Source of the DNA: DATDFB01 sp036522835
GTDB lineage: Bacteria; Acidobacteriota; Thermoanaerobaculia; Gp7-AA8
Length of the DNA stretch: 64,000 nucleotides
NCBI GenBank assembly: GCA_036522835.1
Contig: DATDFB010000057.1
Span: 1 to 64,000 of the forward strand
Reading direction: 5' to 3'
The number at the start of each line of letters is the position of its first letter. Position 1 is the first letter of the stretch. The position numbers were made by a program, and so were the translations under genes. Under the pieces are notes generated by a model that was given only the letters and a program-made list of their open reading frames with translations, was not told the origin of the DNA and did no database searches. Positions 7,214 to 13,965 of the stretch are shown one piece after another.

Positions 7214-8711
7214 CCGTCACCTTCGTCACGCCGAACGGCAGCAGCATCGCGAAGTTCGGCGCGACGGCGTAGAACGGGCGGAGGTCGATCGGATTGCCGA
7301 GGAGCGCCGTGCCCGCTTTCGCACAGAGATCGCCCGTGCGGAGCATGTTCTCGATCGGGCGCTTCACGCGCATGGTCGGATAGAGCGCGTTCACCTCGTC
7401 GCGCAGGTTGCCTTGCGGCTTCTCTTTGTACTCCTTCGTGAACGACGTGACGGCGAGCTGATTGCCTTTCAGCTCCGCCTGCCAGGCCACGTGCGGCGCG
7501 CCCTCGGACGGGAAGCCGTCGTACCCGCCGTGGAAGAGAACCCCCGCCGGCGTCACCTCGGCGGCCATGTCGATGAGGTGTCCGCACGCGGCGGCGTTGA
7601 CGTATGACACATCCTGCCTGGCGATGCGATTCTGCGCGTCGTAGGTGTAGCGCGACGTGACGGCCTGCCCGTCGAGCACGAGCTCCTCGCGGTCGAGCAG
7701 CCACGCCTCGCCCGCTTTGTGCGCTCGGAAGTCGAGGAGGCCGGCGCGCTCGAGGTAGTCGGCGCCCTGCACGAGGCCCGGCCCGCTCAGGATCTCGCCG
7801 TCGTACGTCCACCCCTCGCGCTTGCGCGCGTCCTGGATCTGCTTCTGCTTCACCGGCGTGTAGCGAAGGTCGTCGAACGGCACGCACGACAGCGTCTCGT
7901 TTCTGGCGACGCGGTCGTCGGCGTAGAACGACGTGCGCGTCGCGCCGTCGCTGCACGCGCGCGCATTCGCGTACGGCCCGTGCCAGCAGCGCGGGCACCA
8001 CATCGCCCCCGTGGGGAGGCGGAGGCCGCAGAACGAGCAGACGATCTTCGTCTTCATGTCGTCGATCTCGCTCTCGAGCGCGAGGATGTGCGGCTCGATG
8101 TCCGCCTTTGACGCGGCGTCGAGGCCGGCGTAGCGGTGGAAGCGCTCCGCGGCCGTCGCCAAGTCGCCGCGCTTCTCGAAGATCACCGCCTCGTTGTAGA
8201 CCGGCGCCGGGTCGTTCGGCCGCTTCTGCTCCGCGTCCTGAAAGAGCTTGAGCGCGGCGTCGTAGTCGCCCTTTTGGTAGAGGAAGCGGCCGCGCGTGAA
8301 GATCTCCGTGTACTCGTCCTCGGCCTGTTTCTTCTTCTGCAGCTCGCGCTGGAAGTCGAGCTCGAGCTGGAGCTTGGCGAGGTTCTCCTTTTCCGGTCCG
8401 GCCGGGTAGAGCTGGTTGTAGCGGTCGACTTTCTGCTGGGCCTCGGAGACGCGCCCGGCCTTGGCGAGCGTGAGGGCCATGTCGTACAGCACGCCGGCGA
8501 CGTCGGGCTGCAACTGATCGGCCTTCGCGAACTGCGCGTAGGCCGCGGTGTAGTCCTTCATCGAATAGAACTTCTGGCCGAAGAAGACGGCCTTGGTGAA
8601 CTCGTCCTCCGGCTGCTGCGCAAGACCGAATGCAGAATGCAGGATGCAGAATGCAGAAACGAGCAGCACCGCTCGCCATTCTGCATTTTGCATTCTGCAT
8701 TCTGCATTCAT
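7194..8711 (-). CDS. Secreted TPR and zinc-ribbon protein with a repeat-derived signal peptide
   Basis: A 505-residue protein. After an N-terminal signal-peptide-like segment there are TPR-like helical repeats (about residues 40-200, such as FTKAVFFGQKFYSMKDYTAA). A four-cysteine zinc ribbon follows (CSFCGLRLP and WCPRC), then an unassigned beta-rich C-terminal domain. The ATG at 8711 overlaps the stop of the upstream gene as ATGA, which supports this start. The first 30 or so codons (MNAECRMQNAEWRAV, then LLVSAFCILHSAFGLAQ) are encoded by a P3 palindromic repeat. It still reads as an arginine-containing n-region, a hydrophobic core and an AQ cleavage site. Function unknown. It shares its operon with 8708-9820. 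Confidence 0.75.
   Translation of the reverse strand: MNAECRMQNAEWRAVLLVSAFCILHSAFGLAQQPEDEFTKAVFFGQKFYSMKDYTAAYAQFAKADQLQPDVAGVLYDMALTLAKAGRVSEAQQKVDRYNQLYPAGPEKENLAKLQLELDFQRELQKKKQAEDEYTEIFTRGRFLYQKGDYDAALKLFQDAEQKRPNDPAPVYNEAVIFEKRGDLATAAERFHRYAGLDAASKADIEPHILALESEIDDMKTKIVCSFCGLRLPTGAMWCPRCWHGPYANARACSDGATRTSFYADDRVARNETLSCVPFDDLRYTPVKQKQIQDARKREGWTYDGEILSGPGLVQGADYLERAGLLDFRAHKAGEAWLLDREELVLDGQAVTSRYTYDAQNRIARQDVSYVNAAACGHLIDMAAEVTPAGVLFHGGYDGFPSEGAPHVAWQAELKGNQLAVTSFTKEYKEKPQGNLRDEVNALYPTMRVKRPIENMLRTGDLCAKAGTALLGNPIDLRPFYAVAPNFAMLLPFGVTKVTVTTPAK
8628..8709. repeat. P3 palindromic repeat (GAATGCAGAATGC arms)
   Basis: Inverted repeat whose arms are built from the unit GAATGCA/TGCATTC, repeated about four times on each side of a short centre (GAGCAGCACCGCTC). 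It lies entirely within the N-terminal coding part of the 7194-8711 gene. Related elements lie at 20235-20334 and 23718-23832. Confidence 0.85.
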
Positions 8712-9820
8712 TGCAGCAGCGCCTCCACCACCCCGCCCACCCAATCGTCGATCACCGGCGACGTTGCCAGATACGAGTAGAGTGCGTGGCGCTTCTGCTC
8801 CGACGGCGCGCTCGGGTTGCGCAGCACGCCCGCAGGATCGGGCATCAGGTCGACCACGACGTCGCGCGCGTCGCGCGGCGCCCAGTGCGAGGGCATGTCG
8901 CTGCCGAAGAGCTTCGACACGAGCGCAAGGCGGTCGCTTTCGCCGTGCGCGGCGCGCGCGGCGGCGGCGAGGCGGCCCTTCGAGCTCTCGATGAGCATGC
9001 GAAGATTGGATAGCACCTGCAGCCGGCGCGTGCAGGCCTCGAGGATCTTGACGTCGGAGAGGGCCGTGCTGGCGGCGAGGATCTTCTGGATGCGGTCGGT
9101 CTCGACGGAGATGAACGCGTCGGCCGGATCGTCGGCAGGGGGCGCCGGCTCGTCGACCTTCACCTCCGGCGTGGCCGGCGTGGCCACCGGCGCGGGCGGC
9201 ATGGCCGGCGTCGGCACGATCTCGGCGAGCGGCAGATCGGAGATGGCCGGCGCATCGCCGATCTCGCTCTTCGGCATGCGCAGATCGGCCGGCTCGTTGG
9301 CGATCGCCGCCGGCGGCGGAGCGGGCGGCAGCGGCACGAGCTTCGCCGCACCGAACGGCGAGCCCGCCGGCGCGGCGGGGTCGCGCATCAAATCCGAATC
9401 CGTCGGCACTTCGGCGTCCATCAGCCGCTCGCGCACGCGCAGCCGCGTGTCGCCTGCCTGGCGCAGTTGAGCGTTGCGGGCCACGTCGTTGAGGTACGTC
9501 GCGCTCATGTCGCAGTGGCAGGGGCCGAAGTTGTCGGGCAGGTAGCGCTTGTCGTTGCGCTGGCGGTAGAAGTCGACGACCGCGGCGTTGTGGCGCATGG
9601 CCGCGTCGCGGGCGCGCTCGCAGGCGGCCTGCGAGGCGAACTGGTTGATGCCCGAAAACTCGTTGAAGCCGCGTAGTTCCGGGTTGTACATCTGCACGTG
9701 GTAGTGGAAGACGTCGCAGTGCGCCGGGGGCGTCGCAGAAGGCGGGCAGAGCAGCGCCTGCCCGAGGGCCGAGCCCGCCGTCACCGCCGCCACGAGAAAA
9801 ACGCTTACGCGAAGCCGCAT
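8708..9820 (-). CDS. Secreted protein of unknown function with Pro/Ala-rich linker
   Basis: A 370-residue exported protein. The start MRLRVSVFLVAAVTAGSALG at 9820 gives a textbook signal peptide; the open frame extends further upstream only through a P2 repeat. The mature N-terminal part has several cysteines (LLCPPSATPPAHCDVFHYHV, CHCDM) and could be disulphide-bonded. A Pro/Ala-rich linker (about 145-230) leads to a helical C-terminal domain. No family is recognised. It overlaps the next gene as ATGA. An in-frame upstream ATG inside the repeat would add only six residues (MAGALH), so the start is slightly uncertain. It runs divergently from the Spy-like gene at 9945. Confidence 0.7.
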   Translation of the reverse strand: MRLRVSVFLVAAVTAGSALGQALLCPPSATPPAHCDVFHYHVQMYNPELRGFNEFSGINQFASQAACERARDAAMRHNAAVVDFYRQRNDKRYLPDNFGPCHCDMSATYLNDVARNAQLRQAGDTRLRVRERLMDAEVPTDSDLMRDPAAPAGSPFGAAKLVPLPPAPPPAAIANEPADLRMPKSEIGDAPAISDLPLAEIVPTPAMPPAPVATPATPEVKVDEPAPPADDPADAFISVETDRIQKILAASTALSDVKILEACTRRLQVLSNLRMLIESSKGRLAAAARAAHGESDRLALVSKLFGSDMPSHWAPRDARDVVVDLMPDPAGVLRNPSAPSEQKRHALYSYLATSPVIDDWVGGVVEALLQ

Positions 9821-9880
9821 GTGGAGCGCGCCGGCCATGCCGGCGCCGTAAGAGCGGCGGCATGGCCGCCGCACTCCACA
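9821..9880. repeat. P2 palindromic repeat (GTGGAG...CTCCAC)
   Basis: Sixty bases with ends GTGGAGCGCGCCGGCC and GGCCGCCGCACTCCAC, containing two inner palindromes (CCGGCCATGCCGG and GCGGCATGGCCGC). Its edge touches the ATG of the minus-strand gene at 9820. The same two-hairpin form occurs before fmt at 55822-55880. Confidence 0.9.
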
Positions 9881-9944
9881 GAATATACGACTTCAACACC
9901 GCGGCCCCTCTCGTCGTACCGCTGGCGACGAAAGGAGAACCTCC

Positions 9945-10412
9945 ATGAACAAGAAGCACCTCACCATCGCCGGAGTGATCGCGGCGCTCGTCCTCGTCGC
10001 GGCGCCCTTCGCGCTCGCCCAGCGGATGCACGGCGCGGCTCGCGGCGGCCCCGGCAGCGACCTCGGCGGCGTGATGTTCCTCGGGCACCTCCAGCGCGCC
10101 AAGCACGCCCTCGGCCTCTCGGACCAGCAGGTCACCGACATCGAGACCATCTTCCGCGACCTGCGCACGCAGAACCAGACCTACCGCGACTCGCTTCACG
10201 GCGCGATGGGCGAGATTGCCACCACGCTCATCAACAATCCGAACGATCTCGCGGCGGCGCAGGCGCTGCTCGACAAGCAGGAAGCGACCGAGCATCAGAT
10301 GAAAGTCAACGCCCTGCAGGCGGCGTCGAAGGCGCTCAACGTCCTGACGCCCGATCAGCGCGCCAAGCTCGGCGACTTCATCAAGGAGCATCACGGCCCG
10401 ATGGCGCGGTAA
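9945..10412 (+). CDS. Spy/CpxP-like periplasmic protein
   Basis: A 155-residue periplasmic protein with a signal peptide (MNKKHLTIAGVIAALVLVA through FALAQ) and an all-helical body. The signatures LGLSDQQVTDIETIF and LTPDQRAKLGDF are typical of the Spy/CpxP/heavy-metal-sensor superfamily (LTxxQ motifs). Such proteins act as ATP-independent chaperones or as sensors for envelope stress or metals. An AAAGGAGA ribosome site stands 8 bases before the ATG. The next gene, 4 bases on, is an ECF sigma factor, followed by an anti-sigma and a second Spy-like protein, so this protein probably belongs to an envelope-stress circuit. Confidence 0.85.
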   Translation: MNKKHLTIAGVIAALVLVAAPFALAQRMHGAARGGPGSDLGGVMFLGHLQRAKHALGLSDQQVTDIETIFRDLRTQNQTYRDSLHGAMGEIATTLINNPNDLAAAQALLDKQEATEHQMKVNALQAASKALNVLTPDQRAKLGDFIKEHHGPMAR

Positions 10413-10416
10413 GACG

Positions 10417-11058
10417 ATGGAACTGGCGGCTGTCAACGGAGCCCTGCTCCTCGATCGTCTAAGCTGGGTAGTGACGGCAGGATTCGAGACACTGCAACAG
10501 CCCGGCGACACCTTCGAGCAGCGCGCGATCGACGCGGTCAAACGCGGCGACGCATCGGCGTACGACTATCTCGTGTCAAAATACATGAAACGAGTGGTGT
10601 CGATCGCCTGGGGAATCGTGCGCAACGCGCACGACGCGGAAGACCTCGCGCAGGAGGCTTTCGTGAAGGCCTACCAGACCATCGGCCGCTTCAAGACGGG
10701 ACAACCTTTCGGTCCGTGGATCTATCGAATCGTGACGAACCTTTCATTGGACGTGGTCAAGCATCGCAAGCGCTTCCGCCACGAAGAGCTGCGCGACGTC
10801 GAGCCGGCGGCCCGCCGCGACGAGGCCGATCTGCCGGCGCGCGCGAACGAGCTGTCGGCGCGCATCGACGAGGCCATCGAGTCGCTGCCGGAGATGCAGC
10901 GCATCGTGGCCCGGCTCTACCTGGTCGAGGAGTTCAGCCACACCGAGATCGCGGAGATGACCAATCTGAGCGAGGGGACGGTGCGCTCGCACCTCTCCCT
11001 CGCGCGCGGAAAGCTCAAAGAGCGATTGAGCGATTTGTACGGAGAAGACCATGAGTGA
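10417..11058 (+). CDS. ECF RNA polymerase sigma factor
   Basis: A sigma-70 family ECF factor of 213 residues. Region 2 reads WGIVRNAHDAEDLAQEAFVK, followed by FGPWIYRIVTNLSLDVVKH. Region 4 reads LPEMQRIVARLYLVEEFSH, followed by SEGTVRSHLSLARGKLKE. The first 30 residues (MELAAVNGALLLDRLS) precede the usual family start, so an internal start is possible. It overlaps the downstream anti-sigma gene by 8 bases and follows a Spy-like gene closely. The gene order suggests release by a signal sensed in the periplasm. Confidence 0.9.
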   Translation: MELAAVNGALLLDRLSWVVTAGFETLQQPGDTFEQRAIDAVKRGDASAYDYLVSKYMKRVVSIAWGIVRNAHDAEDLAQEAFVKAYQTIGRFKTGQPFGPWIYRIVTNLSLDVVKHRKRFRHEELRDVEPAARRDEADLPARANELSARIDEAIESLPEMQRIVARLYLVEEFSHTEIAEMTNLSEGTVRSHLSLARGKLKERLSDLYGEDHE

Positions 11059-11353
11059 CGACAACTTCCTGGAGCGCCTCCGCGGCGACGCGCGGCAGCT
11101 TCGCTACGAGCCCGGCGACTTCGCCTTCGCGCGCCTGCAGGCGCGCGTGCGCGAGCGCCTCACCCAGCCGACCGCGGCCCAGTTTCTGGCGTCGTGGTTC
11201 CGGCCGCTCTCCGCGTCGCTGGCGGCGCTGTCGCTGGTAGCGGCCCTCGGCACGGCCTACTATGTCGACACGCGCGACCAGGTGACGATGGACTCCATGG
11301 CATCGAACTCCGTCGAGATCACGGTGGACGGGGCCACGTACAGTGTCGACTAG
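11051..11353 (+). CDS. Small single-span membrane protein, probable anti-sigma factor
   Basis: A 100-residue protein. The N-terminal cytoplasmic helix-rich part (MSDDNFLERLRGDARQLRYE, about 1-45) is followed by one membrane span (SLAALSLVAALGTAYYV, about 54-72) and a short periplasmic tail. It has no zinc-finger cysteines, so it resembles CnrY-type anti-sigmas rather than the zf-HC2 type. Its position, overlapping the ECF sigma gene before it and the Spy/CnrX-like gene after it, is the main evidence. Function inferred from architecture and context. Confidence 0.65.
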   Translation: MSDDNFLERLRGDARQLRYEPGDFAFARLQARVRERLTQPTAAQFLASWFRPLSASLAALSLVAALGTAYYVDTRDQVTMDSMASNSVEITVDGATYSVD

Positions 11354-11759
11354 CCCCCGCGCCGTGGCGGCGCTGCTGATCGTGGCGGCGCTCATCGCCG
11401 GCATCGTCGTCGGCGTGGCCGGCGACCGCCTCTACATGATGCGGCGCGTGCCGCATCCGCCGCGATTCATGTCCGACCGGTTCGTCGAGCACCTCGATCG
11501 CGAGCTGCAGCTCACGCCGCAACAGCGCGACGCGGTCAAGCAGATCAGCGAGCGCCACCGCCAGCGCATCCAGGCGCTCTCCGACAGCATCCGTCCGCAG
11601 ATGCGCCAGGAGCTCGACGCCATGAACGCGGAGATCGAGAACGTGCTGAACCCCGATCAGCAGAAGAAGTTCCGCGAGCTGTCGTCGCGGATGCACCGCC
11701 GGCGCGGCTCGCGCAGCGGCATGCCGCCCGCGGGTAGTCCGCCGCCGCCGCAGCCCTAA
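11343..11759 (+). CDS. Membrane-anchored Spy/CnrX-like periplasmic sensor
   Basis: A 138-residue protein with one uncleaved N-terminal span (AVAALLIVAALIAGIVVGV). Its periplasmic helical body bears LQLTPQQRDAVKQISERHRQ and VLNPDQQKKFRELSSRMHR, the paired helix signatures of the CpxP/Spy/CnrX superfamily. The C-terminus is Pro-rich. The start is GTG, 11 bases inside the anti-sigma gene. In the CnrYXH nickel/cobalt system a protein of this type (CnrX) senses metal and controls release of the sigma factor by CnrY; a similar role is plausible here. The stop overlaps that of the converging kinase-like gene by 3 bases. Confidence 0.75.
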   Translation: MSTSPRAVAALLIVAALIAGIVVGVAGDRLYMMRRVPHPPRFMSDRFVEHLDRELQLTPQQRDAVKQISERHRQRIQALSDSIRPQMRQELDAMNAEIENVLNPDQQKKFRELSSRMHRRRGSRSGMPPAGSPPPPQP

Positions 11760-12982
11760 CGCGCTGAGTCCGGCCGCACGCGCAAAAAGAACGTGCAGGC
11801 CTTCCCCGTCTTCGACTCCACCCACACCGAGCCGGAGTGGGCCACGGCGAATTCGCGCACTTTGAAGAGGCCGCGGCCGGTGCGCTCGGCGGCGTTCGGG
11901 TTCCAGACGAACGACGGCTCGAAGATCGCCGCGCGCAGATCCTCGGGGACGACCGGGCCGTTGTCCATCACGAAGAACAGCAGCAGCGGACGCCCCTTGT
12001 GCTCCATCCAGCGCACGCCGACGACGACCTGCCCGCCCGCCGGCACGTAGTGCAGCGAGTTGTCCATCAGAATGCCGAGGGTGTCGGCGAGCTGGTCGTG
12101 GTTGCGGAAGCGCTCTTCGAGATCGGGAACGTCGACCTGCAGGTGGATCCCTTTGAGATCGGCGAACTGCTGGAAGCGGTTGGCGACGGTATGCACGACG
12201 TCGACGACTTTCGGGATGCGCGTCTCCGGCGCCGGCTCCTCGACCTCGGGGGCCATCTCCAGCGACGAGAGGACCTGATCGATCGTCCCGGCGGCGTCGT
12301 CGAGCAGCGGATCGCTGTTGCGCTTGCGCGACGCGGCGATCATGGAGTCGCGCAGGAAGCGCATCGGCATCAGCACGGTCTCGCGCACGAAGGCGACGAA
12401 GGAAGCGTGCGATTCGCTGGCCGAGTCCGCCGGACGGAAGACGAGCACCGCGCCGCTCGCGCCGCCGGAGAGCGGGACGAGCGAGTAGATGATGTTCTGG
12501 TTGCCGATGTGCAGCGCCGAGGTGGCCGGCACGGAAAGCTCGCCGATGTGCAGCCCCGCCAGCGCCTCGATCTGCTTGACCGTGCCGAGGTCCGACTGCG
12601 CGACGCCGAAGAGCTTCTTGGCCTGCGACGTGACGAACTTCACGCCGCGGTCGGGCCCGAGGACGATCGAGGCGACGCCGGCGGCGATCAGCACGTTGGC
12701 GACGCTGGTGATCGCCAGCGAAGCCGACTCGACGGGGAAGGGAACGACGGGGGCTTTCGGGAACGCATCGGGAGCCACCGCCGGCGCGGTCGCTTGCGCC
12801 GCCGATCCCTCGCCTCGCGAGGCGGGGAGAGGGTGGCGCGAAGCGCCGGGGGAGGGGCCGACGTTCGGCACCGCGGTCGTACCGCTCTCCGTCTTCGCTT
12901 TCGGTTTCCGCGGCTTATCGCATTTCTCGCAGAGAATGCCTTCCGAGATCGCCGCGCCGCACATGAAGCACTTGGAGGCCAT
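11756..12982 (-). CDS. Zinc-ribbon protein with histidine-kinase-type ATPase domain
   Basis: A 408-residue soluble protein. An N-terminal zinc ribbon (CFMCGAAI and CEKCDKP) is followed by a low-complexity linker, then a GAF-like middle region (about 75-200). The C-terminal part is a GHKL/HATPase_c-like domain: the N-box is seen in DTLGILMDNSLHYVPAG, the G1 box in FFVMDNGPVVPEDL, and later TGRGLFKVREFAVAHSGSV. A phospho-accepting His box is not obvious, so it may be a kinase with a degenerate dimerisation domain or an ATP-binding regulator. The linker contains a P7 palindromic repeat read in frame (PSPGASRHPLPASRGEGSA). Partners unknown. Confidence 0.7.
   Translation of the reverse strand: MASKCFMCGAAISEGILCEKCDKPRKPKAKTESGTTAVPNVGPSPGASRHPLPASRGEGSAAQATAPAVAPDAFPKAPVVPFPVESASLAITSVANVLIAAGVASIVLGPDRGVKFVTSQAKKLFGVAQSDLGTVKQIEALAGLHIGELSVPATSALHIGNQNIIYSLVPLSGGASGAVLVFRPADSASESHASFVAFVRETVLMPMRFLRDSMIAASRKRNSDPLLDDAAGTIDQVLSSLEMAPEVEEPAPETRIPKVVDVVHTVANRFQQFADLKGIHLQVDVPDLEERFRNHDQLADTLGILMDNSLHYVPAGGQVVVGVRWMEHKGRPLLLFFVMDNGPVVPEDLRAAIFEPSFVWNPNAAERTGRGLFKVREFAVAHSGSVWVESKTGKACTFFLRVRPDSAR
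12805..12858. repeat. P7 palindromic repeat inside the zinc-ribbon kinase gene
   Basis: Two small hairpins (CGCCTCGCGAGGCG at 12811-12824 and GGCGCGAAGCGCC at 12835-12847) flanked by CCCTC and GGGGAGGG-type sequence. On the coding strand it reads SPGASRHPLPASRGEG, a peptide that recurs in many bacterial genomes because it is encoded by a common interspersed palindrome. It sits in the linker between zinc ribbon and sensor region. Confidence 0.8.
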
Positions 12983-13028
12983 TGAGGGTCACCGATCTTA
13001 GCAAATCACGGTAGACTCCGCGCCCGCC

Positions 13029-13877
13029 ATGGAAAAAATCGTCGTCATCGGCGCCGGGACGATGGGCAACGGCATCGCCCACGTCGCCGCCGCCTCCGGG
13101 TTCCCCGTCACGCTCATCGACGTCGGCGACGAACTGCTCCGCCGCGCCGTCGACACCATCTCCGCAAACCTCCAGCGCGGCGTCGACAAAGGAAAAATGA
13201 CCGCCGAGGAGAAGCAGGCGGTCCTAGGGCGGATCAACGCCGTCACCGGATTCGAGGCCGCCGCCGAGGCGGACATCGTCATCGAAGCCATCGTCGAGAA
13301 CCTGGCCGCGAAAATCTCACTCTTCCAAAAGCTCGATAGCCTCGCCCCGCCGGAGTGCCTCCTGGCCTCGAACACGTCGTCGATCTCCATCACCAAGATC
13401 GCCGCGGCGACAAAGCGGCCGGAGAAGGTCATCGGCATGCACTTCATGAACCCGGTGCCGGTGATGACGCTCGTGGAGATCATCCGCGGCATCGCCACCT
13501 CGGACGAGACCTACGCGAAAACCGAGGACCTCGCCAAGCGCATGGGGAAGACGCCGGTCGAAGCGAACGACTATCCCGGCTTCGTCTCCAACCGCGTCCT
13601 CATGCCGATGATCAACGAGGCCGTCTTCGCGCTGTACGAAGGCGTGGCCGGCAAGGAAGCGATCGACAGCGTGATGAAGCTGGGGATGAATCACCCGATG
13701 GGGCCGCTGACGCTCGCCGACTTCGTCGGCCTCGATGTCTGCCTGGCGGTCATGCGCGTGCTCGAGGAAGGCTTCGGCGATCCGAAATACCGCCCGTGCC
13801 CGTTACTCGTAAAGATGGTGGATGCGGGGTGGCTGGGGAGGAAAACGGGAAGAGGGTTCTACGACTACCGAAAATGA
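13029..13877 (+). CDS. 3-hydroxybutyryl-CoA dehydrogenase
   Basis: An NAD(P)-dependent 3-hydroxyacyl-CoA dehydrogenase, 282 residues, the usual length for the short form (Hbd/PaaH). The Rossmann motif is VVIGAGTMGNGIAH (about residues 4-17). The catalytic His is in MHFMNPVPVMTLVE with the preceding SNTSSISI motif, and the C-terminal domain begins at NDYPGFVSNRVLMPMINEA and continues through MNHPMGPLTLADFVGLD. It would reversibly oxidise 3-hydroxybutyryl-CoA in fatty acid, butyrate or polyhydroxybutyrate metabolism; no pathway partner lies next to it. The divergent neighbour starts 46 bases upstream. Confidence 0.95.
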   Translation: MEKIVVIGAGTMGNGIAHVAAASGFPVTLIDVGDELLRRAVDTISANLQRGVDKGKMTAEEKQAVLGRINAVTGFEAAAEADIVIEAIVENLAAKISLFQKLDSLAPPECLLASNTSSISITKIAAATKRPEKVIGMHFMNPVPVMTLVEIIRGIATSDETYAKTEDLAKRMGKTPVEANDYPGFVSNRVLMPMINEAVFALYEGVAGKEAIDSVMKLGMNHPMGPLTLADFVGLDVCLAVMRVLEEGFGDPKYRPCPLLVKMVDAGWLGRKTGRGFYDYRK

Positions 13878-13950
13878 CGGGAGGTCGATTTCTCGATTCT
13901 GAATTCGGAATTCCAAGTTTCGCAATTCCGGGGCCTGCCTCCCGTGTTTT
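13877..13950 (+). terminator. Long stem-loop after the dehydrogenase gene, possible terminator
   Basis: ACGGGAGG at 13877-13884 pairs with CCTCCCGT at 13938-13945, followed by GTTTTA. The large loop contains a smaller inverted repeat around GAATTCGGAATTC. It could be a terminator or a decayed palindromic element; the long loop makes efficient termination uncertain. Confidence 0.4.
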
Positions 13951-13965
13951 AATCCGCACTCGAAC

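Noticed and set aside
8712..10541. Long upstream extension of the 7194-8711 frame (to 1115 codons)
   Set aside because: It runs in the wrong frame across the 8708-9820 gene and the Spy-like gene, and the ATGA overlap supports the start at 8711.
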